This document shows positions 21,693-36,600 of a stretch of DNA of 64,000 bases, one piece after another; positions within the stretch are counted from its first letter, which is position 1; each line of letters starts with the position of its first letter. The notes under the pieces were generated by a model. That model worked only from the letters and a program-made list of their open reading frames with translations. It searched no databases and had not been told where the DNA came from. A program made the position numbers and the translations under genes. The stretch lies in contig NW_019773516.1 in assembly GCF_001039355.2 (NCBI RefSeq), positions 7,375 through 71,374 of the forward strand. Reading direction: 5' to 3'. The DNA comes from Lingula anatina (Eukaryota; Brachiopoda; Lingulata; Lingulida; Lingulidae).

Positions 21693-24600
21693 TTATTGAG
21701 TATTATTTATAGTATATTATTTGTGATAAAATGTATCAAGCACATGCTGCCTCTGACGTTTTAATTTATTACTGGTCCCTTACTTTAATGTTAATGATAT
21801 CATTAGGAGTTACACATGCACAACAATAAACATACACAATGAGGTTCCTAGGCAGTATTCCTCCGGAGTGATGACACGTTTTAAATATCTATCAAGATTT
21901 ATACAGAATTTTACCAAATGAGTACTTTCTTACAGTATGTGTAAAAATGTATTAAACATTAATGGTTATGTCATAGAATGTGGTAATCAGAAGGTATGAC
22001 TCTGGATTTGAATGGAATCAAATTTATAGTGTTGTTTTTTTTTTAAGTTCATAAGTATGATTCCATTACTACTTCTTATGTTACGTAATTATACTAAGAC
22101 ATTAATTAAAAGGAAAAAAACAACACACAGATCCTCTGCTCCCCCCCCCCCCTCCAAATTCATTTCTTGCTGTGTCTTTGACCATGGTTATATTTTATAC
22201 ACCAACTGTGAGTTGTTCTATTCATTAACAAATCATACATTAATTCCTTGCAATTAAAAACCAATTATAAGGTAAAGGGAGCATTAAGTGTTTGATTTAT
22301 TTCTTAAAAGATTATAATCAGTTGTTTACATCATAAATGTAGAAGTTGGCGTTGTTTAAAAATGCTGTTTAAATAGAATTTTAGATTAGAATTAGAATTT
22401 GATATACAAGCTTTAGCTATATTCTTTTCACTGACCATCATTGTACAGTACTAAGTTCCTAGTAAAGCATTGCTACCATAAAAGATATGGTCTTAAGGCC
22501 AGCTTTATTTTCACTTAATCAAATGAAATAGTTATATGTAGTCCTGTTAAAATATACTTTTTTGAAAATTGGTTCAATGGGATGCAAGGTATCTTGGGGG
22601 GGAGGGGGTATCTATAATGAAGATAGGAATATTATGAACACAAAAATTGTGCAAACACCTTGAAACTTTTTATCTTGTATTCATGGAATAATCATAAGAT
22701 GTTGAAGACACCAACAAATTACTTCCTGTCAACTGTGTACCGTGGACTGAAAATTTTTACAAGATCCAAAATGTGTCTTGGATTTCAAAACCAGATGCAT
22801 TTCATATTTCACACCATGCAAAACATTTTGATCATTGGATTCTTCTTTCAAAAATCTTTAAGCTAAACTGTTCTTCCTCATCCATTAAAAAAAAAAGAAA
22901 AGGAAACATCTATGCCTGCTAAATATTTTACCCAAGTGCAGTTATGCAGCTTTAGTTTCTATATACCCATGTAGGCTAATGAAAGAGCTGGGTATGCAGA
23001 TTCCTCCCAGATCTTTTATCAGACAAGATGCAGGGTAGCATCAGATAAGGTAGGATCGCCACATTCTTTAGGGAGAACCAGAGGGAAATTCTACATACTG
23101 GTTACCTAACCATAGATAGTACACTAAATATTTTTTTTAGCCGTGAGAGAATAATTGATAAACTTTACTAATAGAAAGTCTTTTTAAAATGCCTTGTCAA
23201 CATTCCTTACCTGGTAAACTGGCTTTTGCCCATACTTTAATGTTATCTGTATGGACTATCATTCTGGGCTGATTCAAGCATGCCAACAAACCAGCTATTG
23301 TATATTAATATTCAGGTCATGGGGGCCACGGAACACTGCAGATAGCCAACAAGTTCATGTTGATATGGAGGGACAAGAGACTTCAAAAAATGAAGGAAGT
23401 AAATCTTGATAAAGCAAAGAGATTGGGCTATTATTCCTCCCATATTCGATATTAGTAGCTAAAGGCAAACTTTGTAAATGTCCAACGTTTGATCAAGTAG
23501 AAGCAACACTTGTTTGCAGCTATAAAATTTTAGTCACACATGTTGAGGTGCAAAAATTATTTAAAACAGACTAGGATTTACATTTGAATATTTGGGGTAC
23601 CATTTGTTTTGGACCTACATTGTGAAAAAATGGGGATGGATGGGGGGGGAGGAAAGAGGATTTTAAAGTCATTTTTGTCACTGTGTTAGAAAGTGATTGT
23701 TAGTCATGAAAGTGTAGATAATTTGGAAATAAACGGTTTTAAGATATTTGGTCTGTATATGGCAGTTTTAAGCAGATTTTATAAGGGCACTGAAATGCTG
23801 TTTATAAACAAATTACTTCACAAAAATATTTTCTTTTTAGAGGCATTGCCTTGAACTTTTGAACCATAAAAATAGAGACAAGTACATATTCTATAAGTAC
23901 ACAGTCACATGCCAGAACCCTTTGAGCACTAAATATTTGCACTAGCTCACTTTTCATTGACTAAAACTTTCATAGCCTATATTATAGTAATGATTTTTTT
24001 TTTTTTTCAATTTAGTAAAAAGAAAATTTTGTAATTGTTTATTGGTTGATATTCATTTTTCAGATCTTTATGTAAGATATATTTTATATTTAACCTCTAT
24101 TATCTTTTTATTGTGACATATAATGTTAAAATGTGTGTATAGAAAATGATTTTCGAAATGTAAGAACAAAGCCAAGCAGGTCCTCTCCCAATAAACTTAC
24201 TGTACTGTCTCTGCATAGACTTATCACCATTGTCACTTTTCTATAGATTGATTTAGAAATGAACACTTAAAGGTGAACTATGATACAGAAAAATCCTCAT
24301 CAGTTTGTTTAAGAGATTATTCTCATTACCCACAGAGATGCTGTTTCCTTTGTCTCCAGGAGAACAGAGAGATCAATAGGCTGAGTTCCCAGTGTATTGT
24401 GGCAGATGGTAGCTGTACATTAGTAGTTATGCCTGGTATGAGGTCATACATCTCTCCCAGAGATCACTGCCTGGACAGGTGGTTTACCTGCCTACTCCAC
24501 TGGATACCTTGTGGCAGGATTTACACTCAGTTCAGTCTGGTTCATTAGTGGTGCATTTCTGGTACAGAGTTATGAAATACATCATCTGATCTCTGACCAC

Positions 24601-27600
24601 ATCCATAAGCAGGGGTTTCCCCAGGATTTAGGGTACAGGGAGTCCAAAATGTTAACCTGTTATTTGGTCATTATTTGGTATACAGGGAGTCCAACCCAAG
24701 CAATCCCAACCAACCAGCTCAAATATTTTGTTAGCCATTCAGCCTTCTTTAAAAATATGGGCCGTCTTTTTGGGCTAATGGCCATCCAAATCATGGCTGG
24801 AGGACTCTCTGGGGAAAGCCTTGTTCATAATGCATGTTTATGCACATGAGACTTATGATATAAAAATAGTTTTTACAAATAAGTACTAGTAGTTACACTG
24901 TGCAGAATTTCCAATCTTGACATACACTAACAAGTACTAAGTCACATGTGGTTCGCTTCTTTGAAATGTCACCATATTCTAATTTTCTTTTGACATATAC
25001 TAGTGTGCACAGGGTTGTCTTACTCAGTGTCTACCTTGTGTCGAGTCATTTTGTGTAAATGCTGCTGGATATATATCTCTGACTTCTGGCATGTTTTACC
25101 TGGTAGTTATAATACATTGGGAGGGGGGGTATGGGGTTCTAGCCTGTTTAATAACACAAATACCCATTGTGTATGTAGGGTTTTACTCTTAGACTTGTTA
25201 CCCCTTCCCCCAATCTCTCCCCTTCTAAAAGCTTATGAATTGAATTAAAATGCATAAAATTAATAAACAGATGAACAACACAAAAAAAAAGAAGAAGAAG
25301 AAGGGCCAGTGCAATTTAAAAGAAACAGTATGGCTCAGAAATGTTTGATTGTATTGATTTACTGATCATAATAAGATGCCATTTCAGTTCACTTCCTTTA
25401 GGTTAAAAGTAAGGAACCCAAGCCCTGGATGACCGAGTACATGTTATGACCTTTTGATAAAATATGCATATAATATCATAATGAACAACAGATTAAGCAT
25501 CCATGTACCTTTGAAACATGTCACTTGATGGTGTGGTGAGTGGACCCAGGTGTGTTGATGACCAGTGATAATTAACATGCCTTAATAGGTTAATTAATGG
25601 CTTTTGGAGCTGAGTAATCAGCTTTGCTACCAGCTTAGTCAGACTTTCCTTGGTCGTCATTAAGCTCTATGCTGAGATGCGTAGATGCTTATTAATGTGG
25701 TACTTATGTGCTTTAATTAAGATAGAATGTTATCATGTTTATTATAAGGTCGAACTAGAAGATAATTCATCAGCAAATTAGTTCATCAGCTTTATTTTGC
25801 AAAAGTGCCAGAGAGGCAAATTGAGGTCATTCTATTACTAGTAATTTGTTTGTGTTAATCAAAAACTGCAATTCCGGAAAGTTTGACATGTCTCAACTCT
25901 AAAAGTCCAAGGAAAACTTAATTTGGTTTAATCTTGCTTTCTGTAAAGTGTACATAGATAAGCTTTCTTGTGATATGTCAATTATCTACAGAGAGAGATA
26001 AAAGAAATTCCTTATTCAGAGTAGCTTTACTGAATGCTTCTGTAAGTAATGAATGGTTAGGATTTAGGAAACCAGGATTTGGATAATGATGTGATGCACT
26101 GCTAGGCACTTCCCCTGTATAAATACATGGTTAACTCCCCCTTCCTTTTGAGTCCAAGATACTTAATATTCTTCATTTTTGCCTTTTCTGTTGGATTTCC
26201 CTTTGTTGTCACTGGGGCAGTTACTAGTACATTGGTATTTAGGTGTTGAGTTCATAAAATAAATTGTTTCAAAATTGTTATGTAGACACTCTGGCTAAGT
26301 CATCTCTGAATTATTTTTGTCTAAACAATTTTGTAAGGTGACTTATGTAAAGTATTGAACGCCATACCAACCTTGAGAAATTGATTTCTTATTTTTCAGT
26401 GCGGTCCTTCGTCTTGAAACATTGACGGGGTATCGATAGTCAATTCACTCAATATCTAGGAATGAGTTTTGTGTAATATGTGATTGACTTGCAGAGAATG
26501 GAATTCTGTTTTGTAGGGGTATTTATTTGACTAAGGGTTCGAGTAGAAGTCACCCTCAGGGTGTGCACACACGAGTTGCAGATATATTAAAAAATTTTGT
26601 ACAAACGTGAGAACTGGTAAGAAAATGCATGTTTGTCTATTTTTCATGGCCTCATGAACCTTTAAACCTTTTATTGGCAGGGGATTTTAGGATGTCTTTA
26701 TGTAGACCCCCCCCCCCCTCCAATAGTGCTATGGGAAGGCTGTCTGGTGTTCTGATGATACCTATGATGTCCAGCTTTGCACATTACAGACTGCCTTTTT
26801 ATATTTTAATGTTTTGCTACAAATATTAATTTTGTTAAGCTGAAGAAAACTCCTTGTGGAAAGAAGTGACTTTTAAAAGATACTTTAATCCAGAAAGACG
26901 ACAAGATATAAAAAATAAGATAAATAAAGTTGAAGAACTTCCTGTGTCAGTCCTCTTTTGCCCTGGGTTTTTTTCCCCAAAACACACACAAGCAAAGAAA
27001 ATCCACATTTTCTCTCTAAGGAACTTGTGACAAAGTATGGCCCATGTTGTCGCCCCCACTCATCCTGTCCAAGGCCTTTCGTGTGACATTCCAATGTTCA
27101 CATTGTGATTGATCAGTGCATTGATCTGCGTTTGGCTGCCAGCCAACGTCCACGGCCCACTGCCATTGTGTCACCATTGTCACCGCGGTGTAACTCTAGC
27201 TTTTAATGTAGGCCGTTTATCTATAGGACAGGGTAACAGAAGAAAAGGGGGGAGCTTGTGTACATTCCTCCAGGCTTTGTGAGGGAGAAATTCATACTGA
27301 ATAAATTAGGTCTCCCAATGGATGAGAGGTTTACCTTCGCCACTGATGCGGAAATTGAAAGGTGGAAGGAAACAAGTTTGTGTTTGTTCACGAGTTTGAG
27401 TGGAGAGAGGGGTAAACTTGGGAGATGGTTAGAACTGTGATGGTGCCCTGTAAGGTTTATTTCTGAGGTTTCAGTCTAGACATAAAGATTCCTGTTATAT
27501 ATGAGAAGGGGAATTATAAGAAAATAAAAGTTGAAGAAGGGACATGGGGAGGGGGGGGGGGGAGGTAGAAGAGACAGACAAATACTTGCTTCCTATTGGT

Positions 27601-30600
27601 ATGTAGAGGGAAAGGCAGGGGTTGGAAGGAGACCAACATTCCTCACTAAAATATTTTACCTTTCAACATTGGTTTTTAACCAAGAGGCAAGTTACTGGTC
27701 ATGTATTTAACTTTTTATACCAGTAATGCGCAAGTGCTGGTGGGACTACCATATTGTTTTTCTCCGTAGATAAAGAAAGCATGAAATATTGATAATGAAG
27801 TTTTAAAAATGTGTAGAAGAACACCCTCTTTTGACAATCTAGCTAACTAGTCAAGTTCAATTTGGCTGATAAAACTTCTTAATCTGTTTTTCTAATTGTG
27901 ACTTTAAAATGAACTTCAACAGATCCCAGACTTTTATTTTTAGAATAATAAAATATGCAGTTCTTCTTAAATATTTACCTCTGCAAATTTTATATGAAAT
28001 CTGATTTTATATTTTATTTGATTAACTTCGTAATTGTTTTCTGAAACCTCCTTACAAGTCTATCCTTTACGCAGTATCAGCTGATTTTGACACATAAGAG
28101 GACCTCAGTAGATGTCACAATAAGTGAACCCAAGTGAAAAGCTTCCACCCATGTACTTATTAAGCCTTGCTTAAATATATGAAGATGTGTAATTGGTCCA
28201 AGAGAAAGAATTTTGACCTGTCTGGTATGTCAGCAATTTTTGCAAGTGAGAGTTTAGCCATGGGGATGTTTCCTGAGCCTCTTGTACAGGTATTCGTTTG
28301 GCATGAGAGATGTAATTAACGGAGAACCGATCGCCCTACCTTATTCACAGTCATTCAAATAGACCTACTTTTTCAAAACTAACTGAAGTATGTATAAAAG
28401 AGAAAATTCTTTGTTATATTATTGTTTTGTTAGTTCTTTTCCTTCTGAATAGCCTTGTTTCTTGTTTCTGTGAGAAATGTGATAATAATAATGCTTGTAC
28501 TCATCTTGTCAGGTTTTAAATGGTGAATATGTTTAAAATTGTTGATGTTTTTAATGAGCAGCTGGCAGTGAGAAAAACATTTGATGCAAATAAAATGGTA
28601 TGTTCATAATAAAAGGTGGAATGAAGAACGTGTGCAATTGAGATATTGTTGTTAGATATGAAAACTGAATAAATCTGTATTAAAGGAATTATAATCAAGT
28701 ACCCAATCAATTATTTGAGGGTAAATGGGGGAGGGGAGGTAAGATTTTTCTTTAATATGCAAGTTGAAGAAATGTGTCTGTTAAAAATTTAGGGGCCACC
28801 CGTACAGTGTTTTTCTCACTTTGTATACAGTATCGAGGAAATAGTTGTCAAACTTCAGTCAGGATGCACCGCCCAGCTCCCCTGGCATACAGACTGTTTG
28901 GCAATAAGTGCAGTATTAGCTTATTTTAAGTGTGGTAGATGAGTTGAAAAAAAGCATTATGTCCACTGTTATGCACAATTACTTAAGGTAGTAGATTTCT
29001 TTTAAGGATTTAATTTTTTAATCTTCAAATACAGGCATTATTTCAAATTGAGAAATAGCTTGGGGATTCATGCTTGGCCTAGCAGAGTTAGATGAAAGAT
29101 GTTAAGAAAGTGATTTTATGTGTAGTACAATGATAACTTTGTGTTTATGACCCATCTACCAGTTCGTATAGATCTAAAAAATTTGTCAATTTTATCACCC
29201 AGTTTTTAAAGTTAAAATGCCACTAAGTCTAATCAGTAAGACACTTAAGTTATAATCAAAATATATAATTGAGATCAAAATAAAATAAATTGAGATCCTG
29301 CTCTGTTACATCTTTCTTCCACATAGGATGTCAATAAGATTTCAGAAGAAATAAATGGGTACAAATGGTAGACTGTAGTCTTATCTAAGACCATAGCAAA
29401 TAAAGTTTAGACAGGGCATTAAGTGCACCCATAGGTTATCTGTGTCAAAGGTTCTCTTGCTGGGGTGGTTATAACTTTTGACACACCCTGTCAGTGAGTG
29501 TGACCCTTTTTGCTAACCCTACTAGTACTTGAATGAAGTGATTCTCTGAAATGCAAAAATAATTATTTTAGCTTTAACTCCAGAACAATCTTCAACACTC
29601 CCATCATTTAATCAGCTCTTCTTTCACCTCTGAGAGAAGGTTTCAGCCCATGGTGTATGTCCACTTGTTAGAACTCCCAACTGGTTCTTTTTAAAGCATT
29701 TTAAGGAGAGCCTCGGATTGAAAATCATGCCAGGAAGGCAGGGAATTCAATTTGTAGTACTTCATTTTTGGTCAACAGCCTTCATGATAAAGGGATATGA
29801 TTTACTCTCCATATAAATAATCCAGCTGAGTTTTTATGTATAAGTGGAATAAAATGGTGGAATGTGAGGGTTTCTCATGCTGCATCACGTTGGCCTGTGG
29901 CTTTACAGGAATGGTTTTTAGTGAAGCTATTTATTGTGATTTAAATCATCAATCTTTAAATGTGGAATTAACCTGCATTAAGTATATAGAGTACGTGGTT
30001 TGCAACATGAAGGCAACTAAATCCACTCCTGTGGTGGCTCAATGTCACTGTGAGATATATGTTCTCTCTCCTTCGCGATAAATTATTAACATCCAGTTCT
30101 AATTGTTTTTATTGTATTTGATTATGATAATACTTTGATCCATATCATAATTCTATTAATAAGTCTACCTGTGCACTGTGAAAGAATCAATAAACTGATT
30201 ATAAAAAAGTATATATACAATGGAAGTTTAAAAAAATACATGAGTTCGTAGATATTTCCCATGGTAGATAATTGGTACGTGGTGATGTTTTTCAACCGAA
30301 TTTTAATTGTTTCACATTTTCTTATTATTGTTATTTATTGTAGATACACCAAGCCCCAGACCTTTGCGGATTGCGTAGGGGATGAGCTGCCATTTGGATG
30401 GGAAGAAAGCTTTGATCCTGTTATTGGGGTCTTTTACACTGACCACATAAACAGTGAGTATACATTTTATAGATTTAGTTAACTAATAGATTTTACACAT
30501 AAACAGTGAATTTTAAGTTTAAACTATAGATATATTTTACATTGACAGATTTAAAAGAAACTTTTTATAAATCTCACATACTTAGAAGGAAAGCTTTAAA

Positions 30601-33600
30601 ATTCTGAAAGGAAGTTTCTAAATGTAGTTAGTCCTGCAGTTGAATTAAATATGGAGTAGATATTTTAAATATGTCACTGTCAACGTCCATTTCTAAAAAT
30701 GACATCTTGGCATCATTGTCACATGGTTTTATGGTTGTCACTGGAATTTGACTGATTTCCATAACTGGTTGTGCCATCCTTGTGATAAAATGTCAGTGAC
30801 CAGTAGTGATCCTGGAATGTATGCAGCTGTGTTTTCATCATTCATCGCTTTTCATCGCTTAGGAAAGCGACTTACTTACAAATACCTGCTTTTCAAAAAG
30901 CATGTAACTTGTTAATCGATACATTGGCTCATAGCCGAAATTGTGCAAAAACTGTATTTTCAGTATCAGTTGCTCTCTGTGCTTTTGACAGCTTTGCTGT
31001 CTAGTTCTAATAATTATGCGGAATTTTGAACTATCTATGTTTAAATTGGGATGATGACTTTCAATATGTGTGTGTTTGTTAGGTTTCACTATAAAAGTCG
31101 GTCATAAATGTCAGTTCAGGTATGCAGGACATAGTAGCCACAGGCAAAACCTGTGTCTAGTTACCTTCTCCTTAACTCCTTCTCATGACTTACCTGTCAT
31201 GTTGATTATAATATATTTAAGGTCTTATCTCTATTGTATAACATTTCAGAATAGAATGTGCCTGTTTTGTTTATGATATTTTCTCTCTTTTCTCTGCATT
31301 GGAATGTTTATCTTCCCCGATATAACCCCTATGTCACCCTGGGGGTAACAAAAGCATTGTTGACATATGACTTTGTAATGAAGAAAAGTTGTGTATCTCT
31401 ACATGTTGTTGTGCAGCCCACCGAGGTGGCCGAGGTTCTGAATTCAAAAAGAACACCTGATATAAGAAAGTATCAGTTTTGTCCATAACTTGAATAAACA
31501 AAATGGGTGAAATTCCTGTCGGGTCAGCTTTTTTTTTTTATTGTTATATTTAAGAAAGTCAGGAATCCTTTACAAGCCCTCAAGACAATGTCACTTGAGG
31601 CATTCTCCTCCAAATGTCAATTTATTTAAACTATTAGAGTTGCCGACATATGGGGATCATTGTGCATTGTAATATCAGTAGATGGGCTTCAATTAAAACA
31701 ATACAACTTCCCATTCAGCAAATAGTTACTTATACCCCATTCACACTACAGTTGCAAAAATGCGCATTTCTGTAATTCGGATTTTTCGTGAGGAATCCAA
31801 TTCGGCATTGCGTTCACACTCGCGAAGCAAATCCGAATCCCACGTTGAAAATTTCAGGTTTAACTTCCTGTTTTGAACACTCGCGCATGCGCCGCACAGA
31901 AAAACTCAAAATACCAACAAAAAAGTCTGACGGCAAATGTATCTCAAAAAGACATTCCAGCATTCTTGGGAAGCATAAGATGGCAAAATAAGTTTGTTTC
32001 CTCATGTTGTAGTGAATGGTGACCTCCAAATACGTTTGGTGCAATCGCTATAGTAATAAACAAGCGTTCATAGATACCCGCACTTATCTGCACACATGCG
32101 CAGTTAGGTCTGTACAGGTGTCGATTCCGGTAAGTTATCCGGATCGCGCTTAGAAATCCACCTCGCTTGCAGGATTTTGAAAATGCGCATTACAAAAATC
32201 CTCTTGCGTTCACACTACTGCATTTATTCGAATTGTGACCTAATTCGCAATTTATCCCGATAACTGAGCGTAGTGTGAACGGGGTATAAAAAGCATCTTA
32301 ATAGACTTCTGTACAGGTTCAGATTTAGTCAGCTCTGAATACTGTGTCTAAACTGGGCAAAAATTCTTCACATTCCCAATCTGGACCACTGTGCCATAAA
32401 AGATGAAGTATGGGGGATCAGCCTAGGGAAATAATATGCTTGCTGCTGGATACAGGTATTTCACCTGGTGGGGACCTTCTCAGTAAACACAGACTTCTAT
32501 CTCTACACATTCCACACTTGGTGTATAAGTATGGTTCATGGGGGAAAAACTACAATACTCTGCTTTTTTTTCCTTTTGGTTTGTACTGGTCATCTTGAAG
32601 AATGATGAAATGAGAGCGTTGAATTGATTGATTACTAGAAAGGGAAGTAAGAAAGAAATATTTTAGTGAAAAAGAAAGAGGAAATGGGTGGAAAGATTTA
32701 TTGAAAGAATGAACAAACCGGCAGATGTGCACTTTAAAAGAAAGAACTAATACTATAGAACTGATATTTATAGATGAAATAGTCAGCCTAAGTATCATGT
32801 GTATAAAAAAGGTGTTTTTAGATCAGAGACTCCCCCTTTCTTTTTATTTCAATAAGAAACAAATAAGATAAATTCTTAATGCACATTCATAGAACATGTT
32901 GTCTCTGCTCAAAAAGGAAAATTTCACTGCACAAGGAATGATTAATTATAACGAATGCCACAAGGATTAATAAGGCATACTTGACAACTTTCAGCAATTA
33001 AACACTCACCACAGCAAAAATACACAAGCAACTGCTTAAAGGATACCTTTAAGCTATGGCAAAAAGAAAAATGTGTCTATTATAAAAGATTTTTCAAAGA
33101 AAATTGTAATGTTTAACTGACCCCTTAGCTGTACCTACATGCCAGTGTTTGGACCACATACCTTTCACCACGCTGATTGATTTGAATTAGTACATCTCAG
33201 ATGTGCATATGGTACCTAGTATGTGTAACATTTGCCTGGTCATTCATGAGGGCTTGGGAAAATTCCTTTGCTCCGATCAACTGTCCATTCAGCTAAAAAT
33301 AGATGTAAAGTGACCTTTACAAAATTTTTGCCTACAAGTTGTACTGGATTACATGAAATTATTGATAGGAATTTGATTGTGATTAGCTTAGATAACGTGG
33401 GAAAGGGTGTATGGGTTTGTTGAAAAATTGTGGTTATAGTGCTTTAAAATTGGTTTTTTAAATATATGACAACTACCTGGAATTTATGGTAGAAGTTGGT
33501 CACTTGGCGGATGATAGGGAAATAGACATGGAAATGTGAGACTTGGAAAACCACTAGTCTTGTAATTCATTACTCCCATTGGAACATATCGAGCTTACTT

Positions 33601-36600
33601 ATTCTGATGTCACATCAAGGAATTATCTATATTTTTTGGTTTAACCTGGATATGGCAGTTGCTTATAAAATTTGACTAAATATGTTAGTAGTAATGACAT
33701 TTTTTCCGAAAATTATTATTAGCCTCCAAGTGGAATTAATTGTATACAAAATTTTCTAAAAGCCAAGCTTTATCTTATAAATTAGTTCCAGCTTTATTAA
33801 TAATTACAAATCTTGAGAGTTGAAATAATAACATGTTTAATCTGTGAAGTGATGGGAACTTTAGAATAAATAGCACAGTGTAAATATTTAGTGACTCAAT
33901 TACCTGTGCCTCAGTTAAGAGACAATTTGTATTTGATAGATCTCTTTTAGTGCAAAGAATTTGCAAATGATTCCAACTGGCAGGGAGGTTCATCCTGAGA
34001 ACATTTTTCTGATCATTCTTTCTTCTCCCCCAGAAAATGATAACTTAATTTCATTTCTTGTCCTATTACACTTCTCTTTCATATCTAAATAATATTAGTA
34101 ATTTGGGGGAATTTACTAGTAAATAATGAGGACAAAAATTATTTTCCTTTTGAAGGTTTCCTCCCTTTTAAGTGAAAAACAGGTTCTAGAATGGTGCTAA
34201 ATGTGAAATTGTAATGGTATGAAATGTTCAAAAACAACTTTATGTAGGTAAGGTGATGGGAGAGGAAGGGTTTTCCTTTTTCGGCGGTTTTCCCTGTTGT
34301 CATAATATGTTGTTAATCTGAAAAAATGCACATTGTGAAATCATCTCTAAATCTGTGCTCTCTTCTCTTTATTAGTAAATTTTTTAATTTAATTTTTGAA
34401 TATCCATACAAGTTGTTTTTATATTTCAAAAGTAGCCGTACATTTGTTAACATACCAACATTATCAGCTGACCTTACAGTTATCCCCAGAGACATGAAGT
34501 TTTACATTTTTGTCCATAATAGGTGGAGAGCACTTCTTGGTTTATGGCTTTGAAAATAGTTTGGGTTAACCATGATTGATGGGAGGGCCATGCTAGTGCC
34601 TATGGTTCCAAAATTTACTTTTTGAAATAATAGATATTCCTGTTCTGGGCCATTTCCTGGGCCATTGTATGGTTGGACCGTGTATAAAAGGAAGACTTGA
34701 TATTAAAGTATAGTCATGAGCACACATTATTACACGGTCAGTTTTTGAGTCCCAGGAAGAGGAATGGGTTGAACAATGTGACTATCCTATTTCTTGGACT
34801 CAGAACTGACCGTACAAAAATATTTTATTTGTTTTTCTCAAAAGATCTGTTAGAATACAGAAGGGAGGAAGGGAGGAGTTGTTACAGTATACGTGGTACT
34901 AGTAGATGTCTTGTTCTGAGAAACATAAAGATAGGAATGCAGGGGAAGGGGGGGGGGGTAATAAGTGCTGCAGCCGAATTTGTTCTAGTTGGCAAGAGTC
35001 ACTTCAAGAATTACAGGGTTTGATGGAGAAAGTAATGAACAGCTGAGGGACAGGACAATGTCAGCTTCATATTTTTTGAAAAAAGATAAAGATATTTTGA
35101 GGGTAGGTGTCTGTTGCCCACCTGTCACTGTTACTAAGGAGAGAGCCCCAATGCTGGATTATCTTGGTCTCCCTCTGCAATGTGTTACTGTCATCAGCCA
35201 TTGGCTAAGAATGCCACAAAAGCATGTCATTAGAATAAAGTGGAATTTTTTTAACTCCTGGTATGGAAACAATACAAATGTCTCTCACAGGGTTTGGGTC
35301 AAATCATTTATGGGTTTCATTTTTGAGTGGCAGGATTGAACAACGATAACATAAGGCATTTTACTTGGGGGCCGTAAACAGTGCAGTTTTGCTGGTCCGT
35401 GGTTTTTCAACAGTACAGTAGCACATTTTTTGCTTATAGTCAGTGAATATTACAATTCCCTCAAAGTGAGACATAGAGCAAGGTCTGGATCACAATTTTT
35501 GAAGCATTTCAGGATATTTTTTCCACCACAACGGAATTGATAAGGAGGAATGTAAGGAGGCTTATCCAGTACTTCATTGTCAGGATAAAAAGCGTCTGAG
35601 TCCTGACCACAGTGTGGATGTTTTAAGGATTTTAATACCACAATTGTGGCGACTGGAGTGATTAGGTGGAATGTTGGCCCCTTTTTTTCCCTCAGCTGTG
35701 CCCGTTCTGGACCAAGTTACATAGCTAACATTGTTTGTGGTGCTGTGACTAAACTGGATGGTTAGAAATGAGACAAGTTCATCTCCTGGATTGAAGATAT
35801 CACTGAAGTAGTGAGGACACTGTCTTTTTTTGTCTCCAAGTTCAACATTCAGGTCTGATAGTACTGGTATCAGAAGGACATTAGGAGATATTTCAGCTGG
35901 AATTTGCTCAATTAGATTGTTTCAAGGAAATAAGAAGAGAGCTAAATACAGTATGGTAGCCCAGGAATATGAGACAAAGGCTCCACCGCCATACTATTTA
36001 CACATTTTGAAAAACAGACTTTTTCCACAAGAGAGACACAATACAACTGAGAGTTTGAGCACAAGCAAGTCATTCATACGCAAACTTATCTGCTGTGCCA
36101 GACAGCAGGAGAAACGTAGACAGTCAAAAAGCGATAGTTGTATATATATGAATGTTCAGAAACATTGTGATGGATACTTTACAGAGACCAATCAGATTGA
36201 AGATCCAAGACAGCAATGGCGGCACCAACAAGAAGAAATGCTGCAAGAATATCTGGTGACAGCCAACGAAGATTTAGACGTGAGTTAAAATTTTTATTTC
36301 TAATGATTGTTTACAGTAGATTGAATGTAATCTTTATGAAGGCCTTGTGTTAAAGATTTTCTTCTTAATATTATATCTTTTTAAGTTAAATTGCATTTAA
36401 GTTTCCCCCTAGAATAGGCATGTTATTTTCATCTTCGTCTGTTTATAATTTATTTTTACATTCCACTCGCGTTGGTTTAGTTGTAGACCACACTTAGTCA
36501 TTTTGAGGTTATTGAACGTGACTTCAGTCACGTGTTGGAATGGAGTTTTCTGAACAGTTGCTACAAATAAATGTTCAAAGGTTTGCATGTAATTGTATAT

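Noticed and set aside
24273-24849. Adjacent open frames of 91 and 112 codons in KIBRA intron 1
   Set aside because: No recognisable motif, no convincing splice sites, and composition like the surrounding intron.
27258-27440. 60-codon frame with a plausible-looking N-terminus ([17 protein letters not shown])
   Set aside because: Protein-like at first sight, but no family was recognised and no matching acceptor/donor keeps the KIBRA frame; left as unproven.
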